Assembly: GCA_016764875.1 (NCBI GenBank)
Contig: JAESQX010000235.1
Coordinates: 1-33,139 of the forward strand
Direction: 5' to 3'
Origin: Gammaproteobacteria bacterium
Lineage (GTDB): Bacteria; Pseudomonadota; Gammaproteobacteria; Pseudomonadales; Pseudohongiellaceae
Length of the DNA stretch: 33,139 nt
Shown here: positions 10,556 through 19,225 of the stretch, one piece after another
How positions within the stretch are numbered: position 1 is the first letter of the stretch
How the letters are laid out: each line of letters opens with the position of its first letter
Notes under the pieces: model-generated
Told to the model about the DNA's origin: nothing
Databases searched by the model: none
The model's input: only the letters and a program-made list of their open reading frames with translations
Translations under genes and position numbers: made by a program

Positions 10556-11947
10556 ATGATCGAGTTAGTGAAAAGAGCCGCTTTTCCGCCATTGCTCCTA
10601 TTAGTTGTGTTTTCCTGCGGTGCTGCTTTGGCGCAGGAAAAAGAGCAACCGGAGAAGACTGGCGGGCGTCCACCGGCAAGTGTCTATGCGAATTTGGTTT
10701 TTAGCGGACCCAAACTGGTGACTGACGGCCTGGATTCGGTAACAGACAATGATTTCAGAATTATCAGCAATGATGCTGCACTACAAACCGCCAGTGTAAA
10801 TAATATAGAAAGTATCAGGCAGTATAAGGCGGTGATTGATGAGCTGGAGCTGGAAGGAGGAGCCTGGGGTCAGGGATTGGCACAGGAGCTAACTGCCCTG
10901 GGTTCTTTGCATCAACAACAGGGAACTTACCTCGAGGCAGTGGAAGTTTACACAAGAGCTATGCACGTCAGTCGGGTTAATTACGGCCTGGATAATCTCG
11001 AGCAGGTTCCCGTAGTTGAACAGCTGATAGGCTCTCATGTGGCCTTGGGCCAGTGGGAAAAGGCAGATCAGCTTCACAGTTATCTGTACTACACCCAGAA
11101 AAAAGCCTTTGGGGCCAATGACCCAAGGATGATTCCAGTGCTTGACAGGTTGGCGAAGTGGAGTCTGAGTGTATTTAACGTTGGTTACGGTGAAGCGGTG
11201 GGCCTGCGGCTACTCACCGCATTTTATTCCTTTCGAGCTGCTTCCGACATAGTAAGCACTCACTTTGGTGAAGAAGACGAACGCTTTGTTAATTATTTAA
11301 GGGATATGGCAGCTACGGCTTATCTGGTAGCTCGCAACCCTGCCTTGATGGAAGAGGCAACGAGGCCTGAATATCGCAATGTGCAGGATATGTTCGAAGA
11401 TAAAATAAACCAGATAGATGGCATAAATCCCAGCGGGTATGCCGATGGCCTGAAAGCATTGGAACGCATTGTGGCCCGCTATGCTGACAAAGGCGATGCA
11501 CCGGTTGAACACGCACAGGCTTTGACCGGGCTGGCCGATTGGTATCTGCTTTTTGATCGCCGCCGGACAGCAGCAGGTTATTATCGTGATGCGTTTAACA
11601 TTCTTTCTGAACAGGAAAATAATGAAGAATTGATCCAGAATAATTTTGGAGAGGTAAAGTTGATACCTGAACTCACCGCTAACATTTTACAATTGAATTC
11701 TGAAAATAAATCAGACCAGGCACAAAACCCGACCAGCGAGACTGGTGTGATTGATGTTAGTTTCGATGTTACCAGTTACGGCGCCGTCACCAACTTTAAA
11801 ATGCTTACTGAAGAAACTGACAATAATTCCAGGGTCCTGACAGCATTGAGGCGAAATGTCAGGAACAGGATATTTAGACCCAGGGTAGTTGCGGGGAAGA
11901 TGGAGCGAACACGGGACAACCATTTTCGGTATCGCTATTGGTATTGA
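10556..11947 (+). CDS. Exported TPR-repeat protein with TonB C-terminal-like domain
   Basis: 463 aa; signal peptide ending ..GAALA-QE; TPR-like segments (ALTGLADWYLLFDRRRTAAGYYRDAFNIL); C-terminus GVIDVSFDVTSYGAVTNFKMLTEE...VLTALRRNVRNRIFRPRVVAGKMERT resembles the TonB_C fold pattern. Confidence 0.75.
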   Translation: MIELVKRAAFPPLLLLVVFSCGAALAQEKEQPEKTGGRPPASVYANLVFSGPKLVTDGLDSVTDNDFRIISNDAALQTASVNNIESIRQYKAVIDELELEGGAWGQGLAQELTALGSLHQQQGTYLEAVEVYTRAMHVSRVNYGLDNLEQVPVVEQLIGSHVALGQWEKADQLHSYLYYTQKKAFGANDPRMIPVLDRLAKWSLSVFNVGYGEAVGLRLLTAFYSFRAASDIVSTHFGEEDERFVNYLRDMAATAYLVARNPALMEEATRPEYRNVQDMFEDKINQIDGINPSGYADGLKALERIVARYADKGDAPVEHAQALTGLADWYLLFDRRRTAAGYYRDAFNILSEQENNEELIQNNFGEVKLIPELTANILQLNSENKSDQAQNPTSETGVIDVSFDVTSYGAVTNFKMLTEETDNNSRVLTALRRNVRNRIFRPRVVAGKMERTRDNHFRYRYWY

Positions 11948-12177
11948 ACGGCTGGTATAGGTGCTTTCATTGGCCTATTGTTAAGGATGAGTTAAGGGAT
12001 AATGCGGTAGAAGGGAAGGAGCAGATGATATTGCGGTCTACGTGACTGAAACGGAAAGTTTTTGAACACGCAACTTGGCGCGAACTGCGGCATAAAAAGG
12101 CTTAAAAGCGTCTAAAATACGATAACAGGTAGATTCTTCAATACAACAGGGTTTCAGGGTTGGCCAGGGAACAAGTG

Positions 12178-13227
12178 ATGAATAGAGATCGAATACATAA
12201 AGCAATAGTAATTGGGGTTCTGGGAGTGGCACTTGCAGCCTGTGAGTCTTCCAGCACACAGTCGCAAAGCTCGTCGCAAAGCATGCCTTCGAGTCCTTCG
12301 TCCAGCTCCTCGTCCTCGTCATCTTCCAGCCAGAGCTCGTCCAGCAGCTTTCCATCTTCGAGCTCTTCATCCAGCTCGTCCAGCAGCTTTCCATCTTCGA
12401 GCTCTTCATCCAGCTCATCAAGCGGTTTGCCCTCCGCATCGTCTTCATCCAGTCCATCAGGCGGTTTTCCTTCTGCATCGTCTTCGTCCGATGGTTTGCC
12501 TTCTGTGTCATCCTCCTCCGGAAGCAGCCCCGGGCTTCCTTCCAGTTCGGGAGCCTCTTTTCCGTCTAGCGGTAGCTCAGGCGTGACAGCAGGATCACCC
12601 GGCGCTGAGTCGGGCACCTCCAGCAGGAATGGATCCGGTGATACAGGAACTTTCGGGCAAAGGGACTCATCCACAGGCGACCTCTCATCCGGGCGTCAAG
12701 GCCCCACAGGTTCTCAATCAGGTGGTGGAAGCGGAGATTATAGTCTCGATACACTTCCGGACGGCGCATTTGGTGGGGATGGTGGTGCTCAAACCACTGG
12801 CACTATGACATCGGCTGAACGGACACGGGTTCTGGATGAGCAGTTACGTAAAGGCTATGAAGTATTTGATGGTATTATTCTCGATGAAAGAGAACGTAAT
12901 CAGACGGATCGAAATGCGAACCCGGGTGGTTTTGGTCGTGTGGGTGATGGTTCATCAGAAAGCGGTGGATCGGCAGGAGCAGCCGGGCGTCCTCAAACTT
13001 TGCCTGCCAACGGGTCGGCAACAGGGCCACAGGTAATTGCACAGTCATCAACTTCTGCGGCACCCAGTGGCGCATCATTCCCACCGCCTGATGACATACC
13101 CAGCGGGCGTGACGATGACGTGGTTGCAAGGCAATTGCGTGAGGCCGCTACGAAAGAACCGGACCCTGAATTGCGCGAAGCATTATGGGAAGAATACAGA
13201 AACTACACAGGTATAAGCGAGCAATAG
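12178..13227 (+). CDS. Ser-rich low-complexity lipoprotein
   Basis: ATG 12178 gives MNRDRIHKAIVIGVLGVALAACESSST..., with lipobox LAAC; long poly-Ser tract followed by Gly/Ser/Pro-rich region and a more ordered acidic C-terminus (ERTRVLDEQLRKGYEVFDGIILDERERN). Confidence 0.8.
   Translation: MNRDRIHKAIVIGVLGVALAACESSSTQSQSSSQSMPSSPSSSSSSSSSSSQSSSSSFPSSSSSSSSSSSFPSSSSSSSSSSGLPSASSSSSPSGGFPSASSSSDGLPSVSSSSGSSPGLPSSSGASFPSSGSSGVTAGSPGAESGTSSRNGSGDTGTFGQRDSSTGDLSSGRQGPTGSQSGGGSGDYSLDTLPDGAFGGDGGAQTTGTMTSAERTRVLDEQLRKGYEVFDGIILDERERNQTDRNANPGGFGRVGDGSSESGGSAGAAGRPQTLPANGSATGPQVIAQSSTSAAPSGASFPPPDDIPSGRDDDVVARQLREAATKEPDPELREALWEEYRNYTGISEQ
12334..12489 (+). repeat. 39-bp (13-codon) in-frame minisatellite in the Ser-rich lipoprotein
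   Basis: Units at 12334-12372 and 12373-12411 are identical (agctcgtccagcagctttccatcttcgagctcttcatcc); diverged 39-bp units at 12412-12450 and 12451-12489; degenerate copies on either side. Confidence 0.9.
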
Positions 13228-13229
13228 GA

Positions 13230-14414
13230 ATGAAACGATTGAGCCGCCACTTTATTTCTGTACTGATGTTAGCTGTTTTTGTCAGCAGCTGTGCTTCTCA
13301 TGTTGTTAAATCAACCACTTACACACCGGTGATTGTGGACACAGAAATCATTCCTGAAGAACTGTTGCTCGATGTTGGCGTAGCGATTTTTGATCCAGGT
13401 ATTGACGAGATTGAGAAGTCCGAGGAAGAGACCACTAATAGCCAGATCCGTGTGGCAGAGTCCAACTTTGTATCCTTTCTGGTTTCTGAAACCTTGCAGC
13501 GCTCAGGGAACTGGGGCGTAGTTAGAGTTTTGCCCGCCAACTCAAGTCCGATGGATGTGATGCTTTCGGGCACCATACTGCAATCCAACGGCGAAGCCAT
13601 GACAATTCGCGTCAATGTCAAAGATTCAACTGGCCGGAAATGGTACACACGCGAGTATCACGAAGTGATAAGCCAGTTTAGTTATGACCCATCCCAGCGC
13701 AAGATGAATGATCCGTTTCAGGTCATTTACAATAAAATAGCCAACGACCTGCTTGCCTATCGCAAGGGGAATATCTCAGAGAATAGAATCACCGATATTC
13801 GAACAGTTTCGGAGCTATTATTTGCCCAGCGGTTTGCTCCTCAGGTTTTTGAGCAATACATAGGACAGGATCGGAATGGGTATTATCAGGTTAGTCGTCT
13901 ACCTGCGGACAATGACCCTATACTGCTGCGTATACAGGACATTCGCGAACGGGACTTCATGTTTATCGATACAGTTCAGGATTATTACGAAACCTACAAT
14001 CGGCAAATGAGGCTACCCTACGATTCCTGGAGAGAGCAAAGCTATTACGAAACGATTACCCTCAGGGAAATAAAAGCTTCCTCCAGGCGTCGATTAATTG
14101 CGGGGACGGCGGCCGTTGTGGGTGGTATAGCGGTCGCAGCAAACGCAGGCAGTTATGCGGCTCAAAGTGGTGGGTTTGCGGGTGTTGGTGCAGGGGCCTA
14201 CCTGATTAAAAGTGGCTTCGAGAAACGAGCTGAAGCCCAGATTCATGTTGCGGCACTGGAGGAGCTGGGCCTTTCGCTGGAAAATGAAGTAGCACCCAAA
14301 GTGATTAACCTTGAAGATCGTACGGTAACGCTCACTGGAAATGTAGAAGAACAATACAGCCAGTGGAAAGAAATTCTTGCAGACTTGTATGTGGCTGAAG
14401 TCGGAGAACAGTAG
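13230..14414 (+). CDS. Lipoprotein with internal Gly/Ala-rich hydrophobic (glycine-zipper-like) segment
   Basis: ATG 13230 gives MKRLSRHFISVLMLAVFVSSCASH with lipobox VSSC; internal RLIAGTAAVVGGIAVAANAGSYAAQSGGFAGVGAGAYLIKSGF. Confidence 0.8.
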   Translation: MKRLSRHFISVLMLAVFVSSCASHVVKSTTYTPVIVDTEIIPEELLLDVGVAIFDPGIDEIEKSEEETTNSQIRVAESNFVSFLVSETLQRSGNWGVVRVLPANSSPMDVMLSGTILQSNGEAMTIRVNVKDSTGRKWYTREYHEVISQFSYDPSQRKMNDPFQVIYNKIANDLLAYRKGNISENRITDIRTVSELLFAQRFAPQVFEQYIGQDRNGYYQVSRLPADNDPILLRIQDIRERDFMFIDTVQDYYETYNRQMRLPYDSWREQSYYETITLREIKASSRRRLIAGTAAVVGGIAVAANAGSYAAQSGGFAGVGAGAYLIKSGFEKRAEAQIHVAALEELGLSLENEVAPKVINLEDRTVTLTGNVEEQYSQWKEILADLYVAEVGEQ

Positions 14415-14468
14415 ACTAATCCTGACTAAACCCCGTTATTAGAATGCCATCACTGCCAATAAAGCCCT

Positions 14469-16010
14469 ATGTCTGAAAATGGAATTGAAAAGATCGAGCC
14501 AGCCGACTTCGATATAAGCAAGTCTTCTCTGTTTTCGAATGAGCCAGCACAACCAACGAAAAATAAGCCATCATTGCTGGTGTGGATAAGCCTCGGTTTT
14601 CTGGCGGTCATCGCCCTTGCTGTTATTTTTGTTCTCCCCACACTTGTTACCGAGTATGAATTGCCTCTGGAACGTAGAGTTGAAGTAGACCAGCTGACCC
14701 CCAGGAACCCAACTGCAAATCAACAGGAAATAAATGCGGTCTCACCTTTTGATGAAGCCCAGAAATCATTGCAGCGAAAAGAGGCACAGGATGTGCTGGC
14801 GCAGTTACTTGGAATTCAAGCCGAACTTGACATAAAGGCAGTGGAAAAATGGGCATCTCAGGAGTACGAAGACGCTTTGGAATTTGCCAGGGCCGGTGAT
14901 GAGTCTTACCTGGTACAGGAATTTATTGAAGCCCGCGATAGCTATGATGAAGGTTTGCTAGCCTTACAGGCAATACAGGAGCAAATTCCTGTAGCAATAA
15001 GCCAGCACCTGATCGACGGCGAAGCCGCCTTAATTGCAAATCAGTCAGAGGGGGCAGTAGAAAAATTTTCCATCGTGTTGAATTTGCAGCCGGACAACAG
15101 CCAGGCAGAAATTGGTCTGGGTAGAGCCGAGGCTTTGGACCAAGTGAATACTTTGCTGGATCAGGCGGGAGAATTAATGGAAGCGGGTGAACTGGAATCT
15201 GCGAGAGACTTGTACCTTGCTGCACTGGATCTGGATGATCGTAATGAAATAACACAAAGTCGACTGAAGCAAGCGAGTGCGCAAATATTGGAAAATGAAT
15301 TTGCGGCGATTATGTCAGAAGGATATGAGTTATTTCAGGATGAACAGCCCGAGGGTGCAATTCAATCATTTCAACGGGCAGCAGCCCTTGGTATCAAGCA
15401 GGGTCAGGCAGAGGCAGCTATTCAGCAAACCCGGGATGAAGTGGCCCGTGTCGAAATAGATCGACTAAGGGATGATGCCCTGAATGCGCGGGATACTGAA
15501 CAATGGCAAGAAGCTGTTGCTGCATATGCCAGTGTGTTGGATATTGATGGCAATCTAGTCTTTGCCCAGGAAGGGAGAGATTACACTGAGAAACGGCTAC
15601 GTCTTGATCAGTTGCTGGATTACGCAAATGCAAATCCGGAAAGACTTGCGGATGACGAAGTCTATAAACAGACACTGGATATTTACTACACCGGGCGTGG
15701 CCTGGAACCACCCGGGGCACACTTACTGGAACAGTTGAATCAGCTTCAGGAGTTTCTGGACAGTTCACAGGTTCCGCTATCAGTTAGTCTTGATTCGGAT
15801 AACCTTACCCAGGTTACTCTGCTCAGGATTGGAGAGCTGGGTGCATTCGTTTCACATACGCTCTCGTTAAAGCCAGGGCGTTACGTGGCCATGGGGACCA
15901 GAGAAGGCTACAGGGATGTGCGAGAGGAATTTACTGTTGGTTTCGGGCAGACACCTGATTCTGTTGTTGTAAAATGTGATGAAAGAATAGTCGCTACAAG
16001 AGGTCGTTAA
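14469..16010 (+). CDS. Single-TM-anchored TPR protein
   Basis: 513 aa; cytosolic N-tail, TM LLVWISLGFLAVIALAVIFVLPTLV, repeated TPR-like helices (GAVEKFSIVLNLQPDNSQAEIGLGRAEAL; QEAVAAYASVLDIDGNLVFAQEGRDY), PEGA-like beta C-terminus. Confidence 0.75.
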   Translation: MSENGIEKIEPADFDISKSSLFSNEPAQPTKNKPSLLVWISLGFLAVIALAVIFVLPTLVTEYELPLERRVEVDQLTPRNPTANQQEINAVSPFDEAQKSLQRKEAQDVLAQLLGIQAELDIKAVEKWASQEYEDALEFARAGDESYLVQEFIEARDSYDEGLLALQAIQEQIPVAISQHLIDGEAALIANQSEGAVEKFSIVLNLQPDNSQAEIGLGRAEALDQVNTLLDQAGELMEAGELESARDLYLAALDLDDRNEITQSRLKQASAQILENEFAAIMSEGYELFQDEQPEGAIQSFQRAAALGIKQGQAEAAIQQTRDEVARVEIDRLRDDALNARDTEQWQEAVAAYASVLDIDGNLVFAQEGRDYTEKRLRLDQLLDYANANPERLADDEVYKQTLDIYYTGRGLEPPGAHLLEQLNQLQEFLDSSQVPLSVSLDSDNLTQVTLLRIGELGAFVSHTLSLKPGRYVAMGTREGYRDVREEFTVGFGQTPDSVVVKCDERIVATRGR

Positions 16011-16014
16011 TGGC

Positions 16015-18093
16015 ATGGAAAGCATTGACGAAAACAAAGTAAATGGATCAACTGACCCGATAGTTCCCATAGATTTCACCCCCAACCAGGATAAAGGGGA
16101 GAAGTTTTCTTTTCGATTTCGCTGGTTACACCTATTCCTTATTCTGTTTCTCGCAATGTCCGGCTCGGCCGCCTGGTTTGTGCTGACCGCCAAATCGATT
16201 GCTATAGATGTCACCCCCCTTACCGCCAGTATCCAACTTGAAGGCGGATTGGCCATAAAAATGGGCCCGCGTTTTTTGGTCAGGGAGGGGGTGTACGAGA
16301 TAAGTCTGACCAATGAAGGCTATCATGATTTAACCACCAACTTGTTTGTTACCGATCAGCAATCCCAGTCGCATCCAATTGAAATGCGAAGGCTGCCGGG
16401 ACTGGTGACCATTGAGGTGCTTTCCCTGGAAGGAGCGCGGGTGCAGATTGATTCAGTGGATATAGGCGTGACTCCGCTGGTGGATGTACCGGTAGAAGCA
16501 GGGAAACATGAAATGTTGATCTCCCGGGATCGTTATCTTCCGGCTAAAGAGCAGATTGTTGTGGAGGGACGTTCCATACGAGAGCGATTTGAACTTGAAC
16601 TGGCCCCGGCATGGGCGGTTGTCAGCCTTGTTAGTGAGCCGGCTGCGGCGGAAGTTTTGATTGACGGAGTGCCGGTTGGCTTTACTCCAATGAATGCTGA
16701 AGTGCTTCAGGGGGACAGGGAGTTCACCATAAAACTGGCCGGCCACAAAGCCTGGCAGGGCGATATTTCTATCGAAGCCGGAAGGGATCTGGTAATCCCT
16801 GGAATAGTCTTGGAGGCTGCGGATGGTCTGGTATTTATCCGTTCCAACCCCAGTAACGCAAGTGTAACCATCAGCGGAGAGTTCAAAGGACAGACACCCC
16901 TCGAAGTTGCCTTGACCCCTGGGGAGCGTCATGAAATTACGCTGTTCAAGGCTGGGTATGCCTCCGGTACTCGAAGTATTCAAACAGCTCCGGACGAGGA
17001 AACCGAGCTGAATATAAAGCTGGAACCAGTCATGGCCAGTGTCCGGGTGCAGGCCAGCCCGGAAGACGCGCAGCTGTATATAAATGGTGAATTTCGTGGG
17101 CTGGCTAATCAGACCCTGGAACTGATGGCGGTGAGCCAGCAGATTGAAATTAGAAAGCAGGGGTATGTCCCCCACACAGCAGAATTTACCTCGCGACCCG
17201 GGTTGGAACAAGTTATCCGGGTTACTCTCAAGTCTCTCGAACAAGAACGGTTGGAGAAAATCAAGCCGGTTATTACAACGCTGGCAGGGCAGACACTTAA
17301 ATTGTTCTATCCTGGCACCATTACCATGGGGGCATCGCGACGAGAAGCAGGTCGAAGGCCAAACGAATCAATACGCGAAGTGACCCTGGAGCAGCCCTTT
17401 TACTTCAGCCTGTACGAAGTAACAAATGGGGAATACAAGAAATTTAAAGCGGACCATTCATCCGGTACTTTTCAAAGTCAGCCTCTTGGTCTGGATTTAC
17501 AGCCAGTCACCCAGGTGAATTGGAATGATGCCGCGCTTTATTGCAACTGGTTAAGCAAGCAGGAGGGGCTGCCCCTGTTTTACCAGGAGACAGATGGCGA
17601 AGTGGTGGGGTTTGATCCGCAGTCAACGGGATATCGATTACCTTCGGAAGCCGAGTGGGCCTGGATAGCAAGATTCAATGGCAGCGAAGCGGCTCTCAAA
17701 TATTCCTGGGGAGATCAACTGCAACCACCTGACGGTGCGGGTAATTTTGCAGATGTTACCGCGCAGGCTTACCTGGGTCAGGTTTTGTTTGATTACAATG
17801 ACAGCTACCTTGGTTCGGCGCCGGTTGGAGATTTTACGCCAAACTACCATGGGGTATATGACATGGCCGGTAATGTAGCGGAATGGGTGCATGATTTTTA
17901 TGGTACTGCCGGGAGCCTCGGTGGTGCGACTGAAGTTGATCCTCTTGGGCTACAGTCCGGGCAGTACCACACCATAAGGGGATCCAGTTGGACCCATGGT
18001 TCTATAACCGAGCTTAGATTGTCTTTTCGGGACTTTGGTGAAGTGCAGCGCAATGATCTTGGATTCAGAATTGCTCGATACCTGGGAGAATGA
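16015..18093 (+). CDS. TM-anchored PEGA-repeat protein with C-terminal formylglycine-generating enzyme (SUMF1)-like domain
   Basis: 692 aa; TM WLHLFLILFLAMSGSAAWFVL; at least four PEGA repeats (e.g. AEVLIDGVPVGFTPMNAEVLQGDREFTIKLAGH; ASVTISGEFKGQTPLEVALTPGERHEITLFKAGY); FGE motifs YRLPSEAEWAWIAR, YSWGD, VYDMAGNVAEWVHDFY, IRGSSW, DLGFRIAR. Confidence 0.88.
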   Translation: MESIDENKVNGSTDPIVPIDFTPNQDKGEKFSFRFRWLHLFLILFLAMSGSAAWFVLTAKSIAIDVTPLTASIQLEGGLAIKMGPRFLVREGVYEISLTNEGYHDLTTNLFVTDQQSQSHPIEMRRLPGLVTIEVLSLEGARVQIDSVDIGVTPLVDVPVEAGKHEMLISRDRYLPAKEQIVVEGRSIRERFELELAPAWAVVSLVSEPAAAEVLIDGVPVGFTPMNAEVLQGDREFTIKLAGHKAWQGDISIEAGRDLVIPGIVLEAADGLVFIRSNPSNASVTISGEFKGQTPLEVALTPGERHEITLFKAGYASGTRSIQTAPDEETELNIKLEPVMASVRVQASPEDAQLYINGEFRGLANQTLELMAVSQQIEIRKQGYVPHTAEFTSRPGLEQVIRVTLKSLEQERLEKIKPVITTLAGQTLKLFYPGTITMGASRREAGRRPNESIREVTLEQPFYFSLYEVTNGEYKKFKADHSSGTFQSQPLGLDLQPVTQVNWNDAALYCNWLSKQEGLPLFYQETDGEVVGFDPQSTGYRLPSEAEWAWIARFNGSEAALKYSWGDQLQPPDGAGNFADVTAQAYLGQVLFDYNDSYLGSAPVGDFTPNYHGVYDMAGNVAEWVHDFYGTAGSLGGATEVDPLGLQSGQYHTIRGSSWTHGSITELRLSFRDFGEVQRNDLGFRIARYLGE

Positions 18094-18368
18094 GATTGAT
18101 GAAACTGATAAAAATTTATTCAGGCATATTTCTGTTTCTTTGTTTAACGCCATCCTGGGCCGCTGAAGCTCCAAAGGAGGATTCGGAGCAAGAAAATAAT
18201 GCTCAAATCAGCTCCGGGGAACAACAACGCTCAGAGGTGGATCCAGCAACAAGTCCGGAGGAGGATAGTGAGTTAGAGGCTGAAAAGGAACAGCAAAGCT
18301 CGTCAAGATTTATCCCAACAGAACAAGTTTCCCAGGACCTGGGAGTTTCATTTCCCGTAGATATATAG
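18090..18368 (+). CDS. Small acidic exported protein
   Basis: 92 aa; signal peptide ...FLFLCLTPSWA-AEAP; acidic low-complexity linker; C-terminus SSRFIPTEQVSQDLGVSFPVDI; 4-bp overlap with upstream gene. Confidence 0.65.
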   Translation: MRLMKLIKIYSGIFLFLCLTPSWAAEAPKEDSEQENNAQISSGEQQRSEVDPATSPEEDSELEAEKEQQSSSRFIPTEQVSQDLGVSFPVDI

Positions 18369-18409
18369 CGGGTGTAATTCAGGAAGAACAATCCATACAG
18401 GAAAATAGC

Positions 18410-19225
18410 ATGAAGCAAGGTTTATTATGGGAATTTATTTACCAGATTGCCGCACTCATTGTGGCTGTAATACTGGTACATTCTGTTTATGTCACGATTG
18501 TCAGGCCAAACGCAGATTTGATACAGGAGCAACAGACATTCCTGCAGCAGAATGATGAAAATTACGTTCCAGAACGCTCAGTATACGTAATTCTTAAAGA
18601 TTACGAACAGGAAACCTGCATTATTTTACTGTTCTGGGCGATTTCCATTATTGGATTGAAAATTCAACATGCCATTAAGGAGAGGTCTCTGCTGGATAAT
18701 GAATTAGTCCAGATTGCAGAAGGAATGAGTATATTACCCGAGGATTCAAGAAATTTTGCGCGTCCGGTGGAAGCCCTGCCAGAGATACAACGGGATTATT
18801 TGTTACCAAGGGCACTACTGGCAGGGCTGCATAGATTCCAGACTACCCGTAATATTCAGGATGTTGCCAGTACCGTGAAAGATGTCTGTGAGATTGAGTC
18901 GGAGCGGCTCGAAACCGAACTTGCTCTCGTGCGCTACATTGCCTGGGCAATTCCATCTATTGGATTCCTGGGAACGGTCAGAGGTATAGGTCAGGCTCTG
19001 GGGCAGGCATATCAAGCTGTAAGTGGAGATATAGTCGGGGTAACCGTGAGTCTCGGGGTGGCGTTTAATTCAACTTTTGTTGCACTGGTGGTAAGTATTT
19101 TGCTGATGTTCCTGTTGCACCAGCTTCAGCTGCTACAGGACAGGCTGGTGCTTGATGCACAGAACTATTGTGATAAAAACCTGGTGCAATATTTACAGGT
19201 TCCTGATCAGAGAAGTCTTGTATGA
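18410..19225 (+). CDS. MotA/TolQ/ExbB proton channel family protein
   Basis: 271 aa; two N-terminal TMs, cytosolic region, then ETELALVRYIAWAIPSIGFLGTVRGIGQALGQAYQA...VGVTVSLGVAFNSTFVALVVSILLMFLLHQLQ, the MotA/TolQ/ExbB signature. Confidence 0.9.
   Translation: MKQGLLWEFIYQIAALIVAVILVHSVYVTIVRPNADLIQEQQTFLQQNDENYVPERSVYVILKDYEQETCIILLFWAISIIGLKIQHAIKERSLLDNELVQIAEGMSILPEDSRNFARPVEALPEIQRDYLLPRALLAGLHRFQTTRNIQDVASTVKDVCEIESERLETELALVRYIAWAIPSIGFLGTVRGIGQALGQAYQAVSGDIVGVTVSLGVAFNSTFVALVVSILLMFLLHQLQLLQDRLVLDAQNYCDKNLVQYLQVPDQRSLV

Noticed and set aside
12138-12674. Minus-strand 178-aa ORF with acidic ELDEELEDGKLL repeats
   Set aside because: Antisense shadow of the poly-Ser minisatellite; the + strand gene has a signal peptide, lipobox and operon context. 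Same for 12038-12511 (-) and the +-strand shadow 12212-12586.
16453-17244. 263-aa minus-strand ORF
   Set aside because: Antisense to the PEGA repeat region; no domain, low plausibility.
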